A DNA stretch of 64,000 bases, taken from positions 62,001 through 126,000 of the forward strand of contig WYBT01000030.1 in NCBI GenBank assembly GCA_011525785.1, given 5' to 3'. The stretch comes from Planctomycetaceae bacterium. GTDB lineage: Bacteria; Planctomycetota; UBA1135; GCA-002686595. Within the stretch, counting starts at the first letter, position 1, and every line of letters starts with the position of its first letter. The notes beneath the pieces were generated by a model. That model was not told where the DNA came from and searched no databases. It saw only the letters and a program-made list of their open reading frames with translations. Below, piece by piece: positions 16,238 to 27,220 of the stretch. Position numbers and translations under genes: made by a program.

Positions 16238-18949
16238 ATGCAACGCGCGGCTCGGGCGGCGGTGGTGCTGTCGGCCTTCCTGACCGGCGGCGGGGGCATG
16301 GGCCTGCAGAGCGTGCTGCTGGCCTACCTCGGCCTGGCGTGCGGTCAGTCGGCGAGCGGGGCCTTCGGGCCGGGAGCGTTCGCGGCGGGCTGGTGCGCGG
16401 GCGCGTGGCTGGCGGGCCGCTTCCGCGGGAGTTCAGCGCGCGCCTTCGCGCTGCTCGCCTTTGCAGCGCCGCTCGCCGGCGCCTCCGCGGCGCTGTGGCT
16501 GCGTGCGACGGAAGTCGCGCCCGCTTCGAACGCGCTCGCTTTCCTGGCCCTCGCCGCCGCAGGCCTTCCGCAGGGCATGTTCCTCACGCTCCAGTGCCGC
16601 GAACTCTCGCGCGGCCGGGGCGCGCCTTCGCTCGCGGCGGTGTACGTGGCGAACCTGCTCGGCGCCCTCGCCGGCGCCTGGGGCATCGGGCTCGCAACCG
16701 TTGCGTTGGCGGGGCGGACGGGAGCGCTGCTCACCGCCAGCGGCGTGGTGGCTGCGGGCGCACTGCTTGGATGGGCCGGCGCCCGTCGCGTGCGCGAAGC
16801 CCCGCTCAGCGAAAGCGCACTGTCTGCAGTCGACCTGAGTTTGCGCCACGCCGCGCCGATCGCAGCGCTCACGGCGCTGTGGGTGTTCGCGCTCGAGTGG
16901 CTGTGTCTGCGCATCGCCGTGCTGTGGGTTGGAAGTCAAGTCGGCGAACTCACGCGCATCGTCGCCTGCTCGCTGCTGGCGCTCGCACTCGGCGCCGCGT
17001 TCCTGCCGCGCTGGGTGGCGCGCGACTCGCGCGGCGTGCTCAGCGTGTTGACGCTGTGCGCGTTGGCGAGCACCTGGCCGCTGGTGTGTTCGCCGCTCTT
17101 GGAGTGGTCAGCGCACGTCGTCGTTCCCGCACTCCGCGCGAGCGCGCCCTTCGCGCCGGTCAGCGATGTCGCGTTGACGCTGGTGCTCGTGCTGCCCGCG
17201 CTCGCGCCGCTCGGCGCCGTCGTGCCGGTGCTGCACCGCGCGTCGAGCGGCGAGAGCGGCGCACGCCTGGGGAACATCCTGCTCTTCGAGGCGCTCGGCG
17301 CCCTCGCTGCGGGTCCGCTGCTGCACTCCTGGCTCGTACCCGCGGTTGGCGTGGGGGAGGCGCTCGCCTGGCTGCCTCTGCTGGGGCCGCTGGCCGCGCT
17401 GGTGTTCGCGGCGCGGCGCGAGTTGCGCACCCGGCTCGCGTTGCTGGGAGTGGTCGCGCTCGGCGCGAGCGTCGCGGCGCAGCGCGCGCCCGCGCCGGCG
17501 TTGCGCTCGCCCAAGCTCACCGATCCGGCGCTGAACCTGCGCGCCTTCGCCGAGGACGCGCACTTCGCCGTGAGCGTCGTCGACGACGGCGTCAACGGCG
17601 AACGCACGCTCCTCACCGACACGTTCCGCGCGGCGGGCGACGGGCGCGAGTACGCCTACATGCGCGTGCTGGGTCACCTGCCGGTGCTGGCGCATCCGCG
17701 GCCGGCGCGCGTGGCGGTGGTCGCGCTCGGCACGGGCACGACGGTCGGCGCGGTCGCGCTGCACCCCGAAGTGCAGGCGCTCGACGTGCTCGAGATCTCG
17801 CCCAAAGTCGTGGAGTTCGCGCCCTGGTTCGAAAGCGTGAACCGCGGCGCACTCGCGCCCGATTCTGCGCGGCGGCGCGCTGACGGGAGCGAGCGCGTGC
17901 AGGTGCGCCTGGGCGATGGCCGCCGCCTGCTGGCCGGCGACGAGGCGCGCTACGACGTGATCACGATCGAACCGCTGCTGCCCGACTCGCCCTTCGGCGT
18001 GTACCTCTACACGCCGGGCTTCTACGCCGTCGCCCGGCGCGCGCTGGCGCCCGGCGGTGTGTTCGCGCAGTGGGTTCCACCTCACGCGATGCCGCCCGAG
18101 GTCTGCGCCAGCGTGGTGGCCGCGTTCGCGCGCTCGTTCGAGTGGTCCGGGGCCTGGCTGGCGGGCACGCAGTTGATCCTGCTCGGGGCCGAGCGCGCGC
18201 CGAGCTTTGCGCAGGAGCGTTTCGACGGACTGGATCCGCAACTTCTCCGTGCGCTGGCGGAAGTGGGCTGCGACGCGCCGTCCGCAGTGCTCGCGCGCCA
18301 AGTCGCCGAGCTTGCGAGCTGGCCAACGCCGCCGCGCGAGTTGACGGACGACGATCCCTGGATCGTGTGGCGCGCGCGCGGCTCGGACCCGCCGACGCTC
18401 GAGTGGTTGCCGCGCAATCTCGAGCTCGCTACGGCGAGCCCCGCGACGCTCGCGACCTCGCTGCCATTCTCTTCTGAGCGCGACGCCGTCGAGCTGCGCG
18501 CGACGCTCGCTGCGCTGCGCGAAGCGCGGATCGCATCGGCCTGGTCCGAGGCGCGCCGCCGCGCCGGTTCGCGCAGCGAGCCCGACGCTCTCGAACTCGC
18601 AGCCGCGGCCTTCGGACCCCGGCTCGAGCGCGCGCGCGCCGAGCCCGAGGTAGCGCTGTTCCTCGCCGAGGCCGAGTTCCTCGACGCGCTGCGCCGCGGA
18701 GTGGCGGCGCTCGCTCAGGGTGACGCTCGCGCGGCGCTGCGCGACACCGTGCGCGCGGCCGAGCTGCGTGGAGAGCGCGCCGACGTGCACTTGTACGTCG
18801 CAGCCTGCCTTGCGCGCATGGGCGAGCGCGCGGCCGCGCAAGCTGCGCTAGCGCGCGCTGAGCGAACTTGCCCGCGCTGGCGCGAAACCGCCGTGGGACA
18901 GCGCGCACTGCGCCTGGGGCTGGACTCGCTCGGCGCTCCCGGGCCCTGA
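16238..18949 (+). CDS. Membrane protein with spermidine-synthase-like domain and C-terminal TPR
   Basis: A 903-residue fusion. Residues 1-400 are strongly hydrophobic with about 12 predicted membrane helices, as in the MFS-like part of membrane-bound spermidine synthase relatives. Residues about 420-650 form a Rossmann methyltransferase-like SpeE domain (VAVVALGTGTTVGAVALHP, LDVLEISPKVVEF, VQVRLGDGRRLL, YDVITIEPLLP). The C-terminus (about 760-900) is alanine-rich and helical with a TPR-like hairpin (LRDTVRAAELRGERADVHLYVAACLARMGERAAAQAALARA). The acidic active-site region of true aminopropyltransferases is altered (IEPLLPDSPFG), so polyamine synthesis is not certain. The family is common in planctomycetes; the substrate is unknown. 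Confidence 0.82.
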   Translation: MQRAARAAVVLSAFLTGGGGMGLQSVLLAYLGLACGQSASGAFGPGAFAAGWCAGAWLAGRFRGSSARAFALLAFAAPLAGASAALWLRATEVAPASNALAFLALAAAGLPQGMFLTLQCRELSRGRGAPSLAAVYVANLLGALAGAWGIGLATVALAGRTGALLTASGVVAAGALLGWAGARRVREAPLSESALSAVDLSLRHAAPIAALTALWVFALEWLCLRIAVLWVGSQVGELTRIVACSLLALALGAAFLPRWVARDSRGVLSVLTLCALASTWPLVCSPLLEWSAHVVVPALRASAPFAPVSDVALTLVLVLPALAPLGAVVPVLHRASSGESGARLGNILLFEALGALAAGPLLHSWLVPAVGVGEALAWLPLLGPLAALVFAARRELRTRLALLGVVALGASVAAQRAPAPALRSPKLTDPALNLRAFAEDAHFAVSVVDDGVNGERTLLTDTFRAAGDGREYAYMRVLGHLPVLAHPRPARVAVVALGTGTTVGAVALHPEVQALDVLEISPKVVEFAPWFESVNRGALAPDSARRRADGSERVQVRLGDGRRLLAGDEARYDVITIEPLLPDSPFGVYLYTPGFYAVARRALAPGGVFAQWVPPHAMPPEVCASVVAAFARSFEWSGAWLAGTQLILLGAERAPSFAQERFDGLDPQLLRALAEVGCDAPSAVLARQVAELASWPTPPRELTDDDPWIVWRARGSDPPTLEWLPRNLELATASPATLATSLPFSSERDAVELRATLAALREARIASAWSEARRRAGSRSEPDALELAAAAFGPRLERARAEPEVALFLAEAEFLDALRRGVAALAQGDARAALRDTVRAAELRGERADVHLYVAACLARMGERAAAQAALARAERTCPRWRETAVGQRALRLGLDSLGAPGP

Positions 18950-19073
18950 AGTTCGTTTTTCGCGCGAGTAGAGCGCTTTCAGCGCCGCAGCGAACACTCA
19001 GCGCCGTTCGCGTTGCAGCGCACGTCGCGCGCCGGTCGGCTCGACATCGCCGGCGCGCCGCGCGCCGCGCAGC

Positions 19074-20171
19074 TCAGGCCCACTCGTCGAGGCGCTCTTC
19101 GACAGCGGCTTCGATCTGGGCCGCGACGGCGGCGTACTCCGCGCGCGGTCCGCCGATCGGGTCGGCGATGTCGCGGCCCTGCGGGTCGAGCAGCATGCAG
19201 TGCTTGCTCTTTCCCGGCGGCAGGGCCTGCGTGAGCGCCTCGAGGTGCGAGCGCGTGAGCGCGTACACGCGGTCGAGGCGCGCGACGAGCTCGGGCGCGG
19301 CCGGCTGCGAGCGGTGCTCGCTCAAATCCAGTCCGCGTTCGGCGAGCACGCTGACGCTGTGCGCGCTGGCCGGAGCGCCGCTCGCGGCGTACACGCCCAT
19401 GGAGGTCACGCTGAAGCCGAAGTCGTGCAGTCGGCCGGGCGAGGCGCCGAGTCGGCGCGCGAGCGCGGCGCGGGCGAGCGCCTCGGCCATCGGGCTGCGA
19501 CAGGTGTTGCCCGTGCAGACCATCCCGATGCGCAGTCCCGCCGTGGAGCGCAGTGCAGCCAGGTCGATCAAGCCCTCGCGCGCCAGTTCGAAGCGCCCGG
19601 GACCCACGGCCAGCGCCGTGGAGGGTTCGGCCATGCGCGTCGGCCCCGCGTCGAGCACGAAGGCCAACTGCTGGCCGAAGCGCTCGATCAACGCAGCGGC
19701 GTCGCGGGCCGCCGGCTCTCCGCGGCGCGAGGCGTCGGCCGCCACCAACGCGTACGGAGCGAGCTCGAGCAGGCGCGCGGTGTGCGCGTGCGCGGGGCGC
19801 CGCACCGCGGTCCAGCCTTCGTGCTCCGCAGCGGGTGCGAGCGCCGTGCGGCCGGGGAGCAACAGCGTGAGCGGGCCGGGCCAGTAGCGCTCGATCAGAC
19901 GCCGCACCAGCGCCGACGGCGCGCCCAGCGCGCGCAACTGCTCGTTGGAATGCAGCAGCCAGGTGAGTCGCCGCTCGGCGCCGCGGGCGACGAGCGCGGT
20001 CAGCTCCGCGCGCGCCTCGAGCCGGTCGCCGCGCGTGGCCAGCACGTACAGCGCCTCGGTCGGGCAGCCGATCCACGCGCCGCGTTCGAGTGCGGCGAGC
20101 GGCTGCGCGAGCTGATCGGCGCTCGCCGCGCTGGCGGTGTCGACTCGAATCGTCTGGGCGCTCTCGCTCAT
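19074..20171 (-). CDS. YrdC/Sua5-like domain fused to low-molecular-weight tyrosine phosphatase
   Basis: A 365-residue two-domain protein. Residues 1-205 resemble YrdC/Sua5 (threonylcarbamoyl-AMP synthase for tRNA t6A): CPTEALYVLA, ERYWPGPLTLLLP, TAVRRPAHAHTARLL. The Lys-x-Arg and Ser-Ala-Asn motifs that bind ATP and product are degenerate (AERRLTW and AADASRRGE), so activity is doubtful. Residues 213-365 are a complete low-molecular-weight phosphatase: VCTGNTCRSPMAEAL gives the C-x5-R-S loop (Cys219, Arg225) and IADPIGG supplies the general acid Asp337. YrdC-phosphatase fusions and neighbours are known, and the phosphatase half may act on arginine- or tyrosine-phosphate. It diverges from the histidine kinase gene. 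Confidence 0.88.
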   Translation of the reverse strand: MSESAQTIRVDTASAASADQLAQPLAALERGAWIGCPTEALYVLATRGDRLEARAELTALVARGAERRLTWLLHSNEQLRALGAPSALVRRLIERYWPGPLTLLLPGRTALAPAAEHEGWTAVRRPAHAHTARLLELAPYALVAADASRRGEPAARDAAALIERFGQQLAFVLDAGPTRMAEPSTALAVGPGRFELAREGLIDLAALRSTAGLRIGMVCTGNTCRSPMAEALARAALARRLGASPGRLHDFGFSVTSMGVYAASGAPASAHSVSVLAERGLDLSEHRSQPAAPELVARLDRVYALTRSHLEALTQALPPGKSKHCMLLDPQGRDIADPIGGPRAEYAAVAAQIEAAVEERLDEWA

Positions 20172-20201
20172 CGCGGCTGTGGCGCTGCGTGGTGTGGCGC
20201 G

Positions 20202-20231
20202 TTGGTTGCCGCGCGCAGCAGCGCTAGCCTA
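20202..20231 (+). promoter_or_regulatory. Promoter of the histidine kinase operon; overlapping opposite -10
   Basis: TTGGTT (20202-20207) and TAGCCT (20225-20230, preceded by GC) are separated by exactly 17 bases, a canonical sigma-70-like layout, giving a leader of about 17 bases before the ATG at 20254. The same bases read on the minus strand as TAGGCT (20231 to 20226), which could serve the YrdC-phosphatase gene with a leader near 50 bases. The symmetric TAGCCTA may thus be a bidirectional promoter. Confidence 0.55.
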
Positions 20232-20253
20232 TCGGCCCGCTCCGCCGGCCTCC

Positions 20254-21065
20254 ATGGCGCAACACCAACCGCGCACCTCATCGCACGCTCCCAAGCCGCT
20301 GACCTCGGCCGAGCACGTGGCCTTCCTCTCGCGTCTGGCGGGGGGCCTTGCGCACGAGATCAAGAACCCGCTCTCGACGCTCTCGATCAACCTGGCGTTG
20401 CTCGAAGAGGAATGGGGCAAGCCGGCGCCCGGCCGCAGCGGCGCTGCGAGCGAGCTGACGCCGCGCGAGCAGCGCTCCCTGCGGCGCGTGAAGACGCTGC
20501 AGCGCGAAGTCAGCCGCATGGAGCACATCCTCGAGCAGTTCCTGGCCTTTGCGCGCGGCGCGCAGATCAATCGCGCGCCGTGCGATCTGGCGGCGGTGAC
20601 GCGCGAAGTGCTCGAGTTCGTCGAGCCCGAGGACGCCGCGCTGGGGATTCGCCACCACGCCGACCTGCCCCTGGGGCTGCCGCTGGTCATGCTCGACGAG
20701 CGCGCCTTCAAACAGGCGCTGATCAACTTGTTCAAGAACGCCCGCGAGGCGATGTCGTCGGGCGGCGAGTTGCTGGTGCGGCTGCGGCGCGAGGGCAACT
20801 GGGCCGAACTGACCATCACCGACACCGGCGTGGGCATGAGCGCCGAGGCCGTCGAACGCTGCTTCGACGAGTACTGGTCGGACAAGAAGGGCGGCACGGG
20901 GCTGGGACTGCCGACCACGCGCCGCATCGTCGAGGAGCACGGCGGCACGCTTTCGGTCGTGTCCGAGCGCGGCCGCGGGACCTCCTTCACGCTGTACCTG
21001 CCGCTGATCGTCGAGATCGCGCGCAGCGGCGGGGCCGAGAGCGCCGCCGGGGCGGAGCACGAGTC

Positions 21066-21069
<4 letters not shown>
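20254..21069 (+). CDS. Cytoplasmic two-component histidine kinase
   Basis: A 271-residue kinase with only the HisKA dimerisation domain and the HATPase_c domain. The phosphorylated His is His34 in GGLAHEIKNPLSTLSINL. The ATP lid boxes are N (LINLFKNAREAMSSGGEL), G1 (ITDTGVGMS) and G2 (KKGGTGLGLPTTRRIVEEHGG). No membrane segment or sensor domain is present, so the signal must come from a partner protein or cytoplasmic cue, as with NtrB-like kinases. The ATG at 20254 was chosen over an upstream ATG (20137) because the promoter lies between them. The stop overlaps the response regulator start as GTGA. Confidence 0.93.
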
Positions 21070-22442
<1,373 letters not shown>

Positions 22443-22558
22443 CGCGCCTGCCGCCACATCGGCAGTCGTTCTGGCTGGCCTGCCAAAGTGGCGCACTCGG
22501 GTCAGGGTCGAGCGCCTTAAGTCCCTGTCCTGGCCGGTCTTCGGGCGCTCCGACCGAC

Positions 22559-22574
22559 TGGCACGGCCTTTGTC
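22559..22574 (+). promoter_or_regulatory. Sigma-54-like (-24/-12) promoter upstream of dnaK
   Basis: TGGCAC, five bases, then TTGT matches the sigma-54 consensus TGGCAC-N5-TTGC except for the last base of the -12 box. Transcription would start near 22585-22587, leaving a leader of about 28 bases that includes the ribosome binding site GGGAGGA (22601-22607). The gene immediately upstream encodes a sigma-54 activator. No CIRCE element (HrcA operator) is seen in the spacer. A weaker inverted repeat (CAGGG/CCCTG, 22503-22527) lies upstream and might be an activator site. Confidence 0.45.
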
Positions 22575-22613
22575 ATTGGCTGCGCCCAAGACCCCAGCAC
22601 GGGAGGAACTCAC

Positions 22614-24554
<1,941 letters not shown>

Positions 24555-24637
24555 CGTTTCGCGTCGCGCCCGCGCCGAACGTCGGGGCCCGTAGCCCTCC
24601 AGGTTCGGGTCGCGGGGCGGCGCTGTGCGGACCCGCT

Positions 24638-24670
24638 CGCGGGGTGTGCGGTTGAACCGCATGCCCCGCG
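24638..24670. repeat. Long imperfect inverted repeat 84 bases after dnaK
   Basis: Outer arms CGCGGGG/CCCCGCG and inner arms TGCGGTT/AACCGCA pair across a single central G, separated only by a TG/TG internal mismatch, so 14 of 16 arm positions pair. There is no T run, so it is not a textbook intrinsic terminator, though it may end the dnaK transcript or bind a dimeric protein. Confidence 0.6.
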
Positions 24671-24753
24671 CTGCGTTGCAGGCGACGCGCCGCACGCGGG
24701 GCGCGCGAGGTCCGCTCGAACAGCGCGCTTCATGGCTGCAGCCAGCGCCTCGC

Positions 24754-24801
24754 CCTGTTGCGAGCCCTGTTGCGAGCCCCGCTGCGAGTCCTGTTGCGAG
24801 C
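24754..24801. repeat. Four tandem 12-base repeats
   Basis: Units 1, 2 and 4 are identical (CCTGTTGCGAGC) and unit 3 differs at four positions. Flanking sequence contains further partial copies. As 12 is a multiple of three every frame reads as a four-residue repeat (for example PVAS or CCEP), but no convincing gene contains it. It probably arose by slippage. Confidence 0.7.
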
Positions 24802-24867
24802 GCCGTCGCCAACTCCGTCGCGCGCCACGCGCTGCGCCCCGGCGCGGGCGCGGTCTTTGCGGACGGT

Positions 24868-24889
24868 CGAGGCGCTTGAAGGCGCCTCG
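24868..24889. other. Hairpin with 8-base arms in the dnaK-ABC spacer
   Basis: Perfect arms CGAGGCGC/GCGCCTCG enclose a TTGAAG loop, followed by TTCGTCCC. It has the shape of a weak terminator but no proper T run. It lies 260 bases before the ABC promoter. Confidence 0.4.
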
Positions 24890-25148
24890 TTCGTCCCGCT
24901 CCGCTCGAATCCCGGGCGAACAACCCATCGCGAGTCCCAGTGGCGTTCGCGTTGGAGTTCGCCCGCGCGGTTCGAACTCGCCGCCGCTCGCAGACCGCTC
25001 TGCTGCAACACGCTCATCTGCATCCACGCGCTCCATGCCCGCTCCTTCCTTCGAATCCGCGCTTCCGCGCGCCCCGCTGGGATCCGTTCGCGCGGCTGCG
25101 GAGCGTGCTGGCTCGATCCGCACGCCTCGGTCTGCGCGCGAAGTTCGC

Positions 25149-25154
25149 TAGGCT
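25149..25154 (+). promoter_or_regulatory. -10 element GC-TAGGCT of the Gld-type ABC operon
   Basis: TAGGCT preceded by GC ends nine bases before the GTG start at 25164, so transcription should begin at or within a few bases of the start codon. No Shine-Dalgarno sequence can fit in between, which supports leaderless translation. No clear -35 is present. Confidence 0.5.
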
Positions 25155-25163
25155 CCGCACATC

Positions 25164-26426
25164 GTGATCACCGTTCGTGGACTGACCCGTCGTTTCGGCC
25201 CCGTGACCGCCATCGAGGGGCTCGACTTCGAGCTCCAGAAGGGCGAGGTCGTGGGCTTCCTCGGCCCCAACGGCGCCGGCAAGTCGACCACCATGCGCAT
25301 CCTCGCGGGCTACCTCCCCGCCAGCGAAGGCGCCGCGGTGGTCGCGGGTTTCGACGTGCTGCGCCAGTCGATGGAGGTGCGCAAGCGCATCGGCTACCTG
25401 CCCGAGTCCGTTCCGCTCTACTCCGAGCTGCGCGTCGAGGAAATGCTCGAGTTCCAAGGCCGCCTGCACGGCCTGTCGCGCTCCGAACGCCGCCAGCGCA
25501 TCCCGCGCGTGCTCGAGCGCGCCGGCATCGCCGACCGCTCGCGCGCGATCATCGCCCGGCTCTCGCGCGGCCAGCGCCAGCGCGTCGGCTTCGCGGTGGC
25601 GCTGCTGCCCGATCCGCAGGTGCTGATCCTCGACGAGCCGACCAGCGGCCTCGATCCGCTGCAGCGCCTGGAGATCCGCAAGCTCTTGAGCGAACTGGCG
25701 CGCGAGCACACCGTGCTGCTCAGCTCGCACATCCTCCCGGAGATCGAAGCGGTCTGTCCGCGCGTGATCATCCTCAGCCACGGGCGCATCGCCGCCGACG
25801 GCAGCAAGGACGAGCTGCTGCAACGTCTGGGCGGCGGGAGTTACGTCCGCGTGGAAGCCGTGGTCGGGCCCGACGTGGCCGGCGCGCTGCGTTTGCTCGC
25901 GTCGATTCGCGGCGCCGGCGAAGTGCGCGACCGCGGACGCCTGGGCATCCACCACGTGTTCGATGTCGCCTGCGTCGAAGACCTGCGCGAGGACATCGGC
26001 GCGCTCGCCGCGGCGCGCAAGTGGGCCCTGCGCGAGCTGTCGTGGCGCAAGCCGAGCCTGGAGCAGTTGTTCGCGCGCATCGCGCTCGACCTCCCGGCCG
26101 AGCCCGAGCCGCAGCCGCTGGCGAGCAGCGCGCCCGCAGCGCAGAGCGTCGGCGTTCAAGTGCAGTTGCCTGTCGCGCCGGCTGCGAAAGGCCTGACGCC
26201 GCTGAGTCCCTTCGAAGCGCCGCAGCGCGCACCTGCGTCTGCTGCTGGACCTTCCGCTGGACCTGCTGCTGGACCTGCCGCGTCGTCCGACGCGACCCAT
26301 GGCCCGGCTGCGAGCAAGTCGGCTGGCGCGCCGCGCGTGGTCTACAACCTCAACCCGTTCGATCAGGGCGCGAGCCGCGACCTCTCGCGCCCCAAGGCGA
26401 TCGACGAGCCGCCGGCGCAACACTGA
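25164..26426 (+). CDS. GldA-like ABC transporter ATP-binding protein with proline/alanine tail
   Basis: A 420-residue ATPase. Walker A is GPNGAGKST (34-42), the signature is LSRGQRQR (133-140), Walker B is VLILDEPTSGLDP (153-165) and the switch His is His189 in LLSSHILPE. It belongs to the ABC-2/GldA group. Residues beyond about 310 are a low-complexity Pro/Ala/Ser tail including a fourfold AGP-type repeat (26250-26282), ending in a conserved-looking VVYNLNPFDQGASRDLSRPKAIDEP segment; such a tail is absent from GldA itself. It starts a four-gene block with a permease, a GldG-like protein and a DUF4340 protein, suggesting one export or envelope complex. GTG is likely read from a leaderless mRNA. 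Confidence 0.92.
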   Translation: MITVRGLTRRFGPVTAIEGLDFELQKGEVVGFLGPNGAGKSTTMRILAGYLPASEGAAVVAGFDVLRQSMEVRKRIGYLPESVPLYSELRVEEMLEFQGRLHGLSRSERRQRIPRVLERAGIADRSRAIIARLSRGQRQRVGFAVALLPDPQVLILDEPTSGLDPLQRLEIRKLLSELAREHTVLLSSHILPEIEAVCPRVIILSHGRIAADGSKDELLQRLGGGSYVRVEAVVGPDVAGALRLLASIRGAGEVRDRGRLGIHHVFDVACVEDLREDIGALAAARKWALRELSWRKPSLEQLFARIALDLPAEPEPQPLASSAPAAQSVGVQVQLPVAPAAKGLTPLSPFEAPQRAPASAAGPSAGPAAGPAASSDATHGPAASKSAGAPRVVYNLNPFDQGASRDLSRPKAIDEPPAQH

Positions 26427-26473
26427 GCCCCGTCACCGCGCCAGCGGCGACGCACCATTTCACCGGGAGAGCG

Positions 26474-27220
26474 ATGCAAGGACTTTGGACGATCTACCGC
26501 CGCGAGCTGGCCGGACTGTTCCTGTCGCCGCTGGCCTGGATCCTGCTCACCATCGCGCTGTTCGCGCACGGCTACTTCTTCATCGTCTACCTGGTCGGCG
26601 TCACCGGGCGCGACCTGCGCGCGGCGATGCAACTGGCGCTCGCCGGCGACGTGTTCTGGTGGTTCATGTTGCTGCTGCCGCCGCTGCTCACGATGCGCAT
26701 GATCAGTGAGGAGGCGCGCTCGGGCGTGCTCGAGTTCCTGCTCACCGCTCCGGCCAGCGATCTGGCCGTGATCCTCGGCAAGCTCGGCGCTGCCACGAGC
26801 TTCATGGGCATCCTGTGGTCGAGCGTGCTGATCTACGGCCTGCTCGCGCAGCTCCTGGGCGTCAGCCCGGACTGGATCCCGGCGCTCTCCGGCGTGCTCG
26901 GGGCGACGCTCATCTCAGGCCTGTTTTCGTCGATCGGACTGGTCGCGAGCGCGCTGAGCAGCACGCCGATCCTGGCCGCCTTCGGCGCGGTGGTGCTCAA
27001 CTTCATCGTGATCGCGCTGCCCTCGCTCGACGCGCTGCTCAAGCTGCCTCCGGGACACTGGGCCAAGGTCGCGCTGGGCCACGCGAGCGTCGTCTCGCAG
27101 TACCAGTCCTCGTTCGGGATCGGCGTGCTCGACTCCAAGCACCTGGTGTTCTTCCTGGTCTGGACGGCGTTCTTCGTGTTCATCGCGACGCGTCTGTTGG
27201 AGAAGCGCCGATGGAGCTGA
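26474..27220 (+). CDS. GldF-like ABC-2 permease
   Basis: A 248-residue membrane protein with about six helices, of the ABC-2/GldF family (YRRELAGLFLSPLAWILLTIALFAHGYFF at the N-terminus; MRMISEEARSGVLEFLLTAPASDLAVILGK is the typical cytoplasmic coupling region contacting the ATPase). The ATG at 26474 was chosen because GGGAGA precedes it and the upstream part of the frame is shadow of the ATPase gene. Its stop overlaps the following gene by 10 bases. Together with the GldA- and GldG-like neighbours it should form the membrane channel of one ABC complex; the substrate is not evident. Confidence 0.9.
   Translation: MQGLWTIYRRELAGLFLSPLAWILLTIALFAHGYFFIVYLVGVTGRDLRAAMQLALAGDVFWWFMLLLPPLLTMRMISEEARSGVLEFLLTAPASDLAVILGKLGAATSFMGILWSSVLIYGLLAQLLGVSPDWIPALSGVLGATLISGLFSSIGLVASALSSTPILAAFGAVVLNFIVIALPSLDALLKLPPGHWAKVALGHASVVSQYQSSFGIGVLDSKHLVFFLVWTAFFVFIATRLLEKRRWS

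Larger units (their letters stand above)
24555..25163. other. Gene-free 609-base region between dnaK and the ABC operon
   Basis: No frame here has codon use or a protein sequence resembling the neighbouring genes; the open frames read as low-complexity Arg/Ala/Ser. The region contains a long imperfect inverted repeat (24638-24670), four tandem 12-base repeats (24754-24801), a hairpin with 8-base arms (24868-24889), and the -10 of the ABC operon (25149-25154). It could encode a structured RNA or be regulatory; nothing in the sequence decides. Confidence 0.6.

Noticed and set aside
20137..20253. Upstream ATG start for the histidine kinase
   Set aside because: It would place the first 39 codons upstream of and across the promoter and overlapping the divergent gene; a start at 20254 fits better.
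22443..22613. CIRCE element upstream of dnaK
   Set aside because: No TTAGCACTC-N9-GAGTGCTAA-like repeat is present.
24754..24801. Tandem repeats considered as a CRISPR array
   Set aside because: Units are directly adjacent with no spacers and only 12 bases long.
24625..24879. 84-codon plus-strand frame with PVAS repeats after dnaK
   Set aside because: No ribosome binding site, no family similarity, and the sequence follows the DNA repeat rather than a protein pattern.
24964..24978. GCGGTTCGAACTCGC resembling a tRNA T-arm
   Set aside because: No acceptor, D or anticodon stems can be formed around it.
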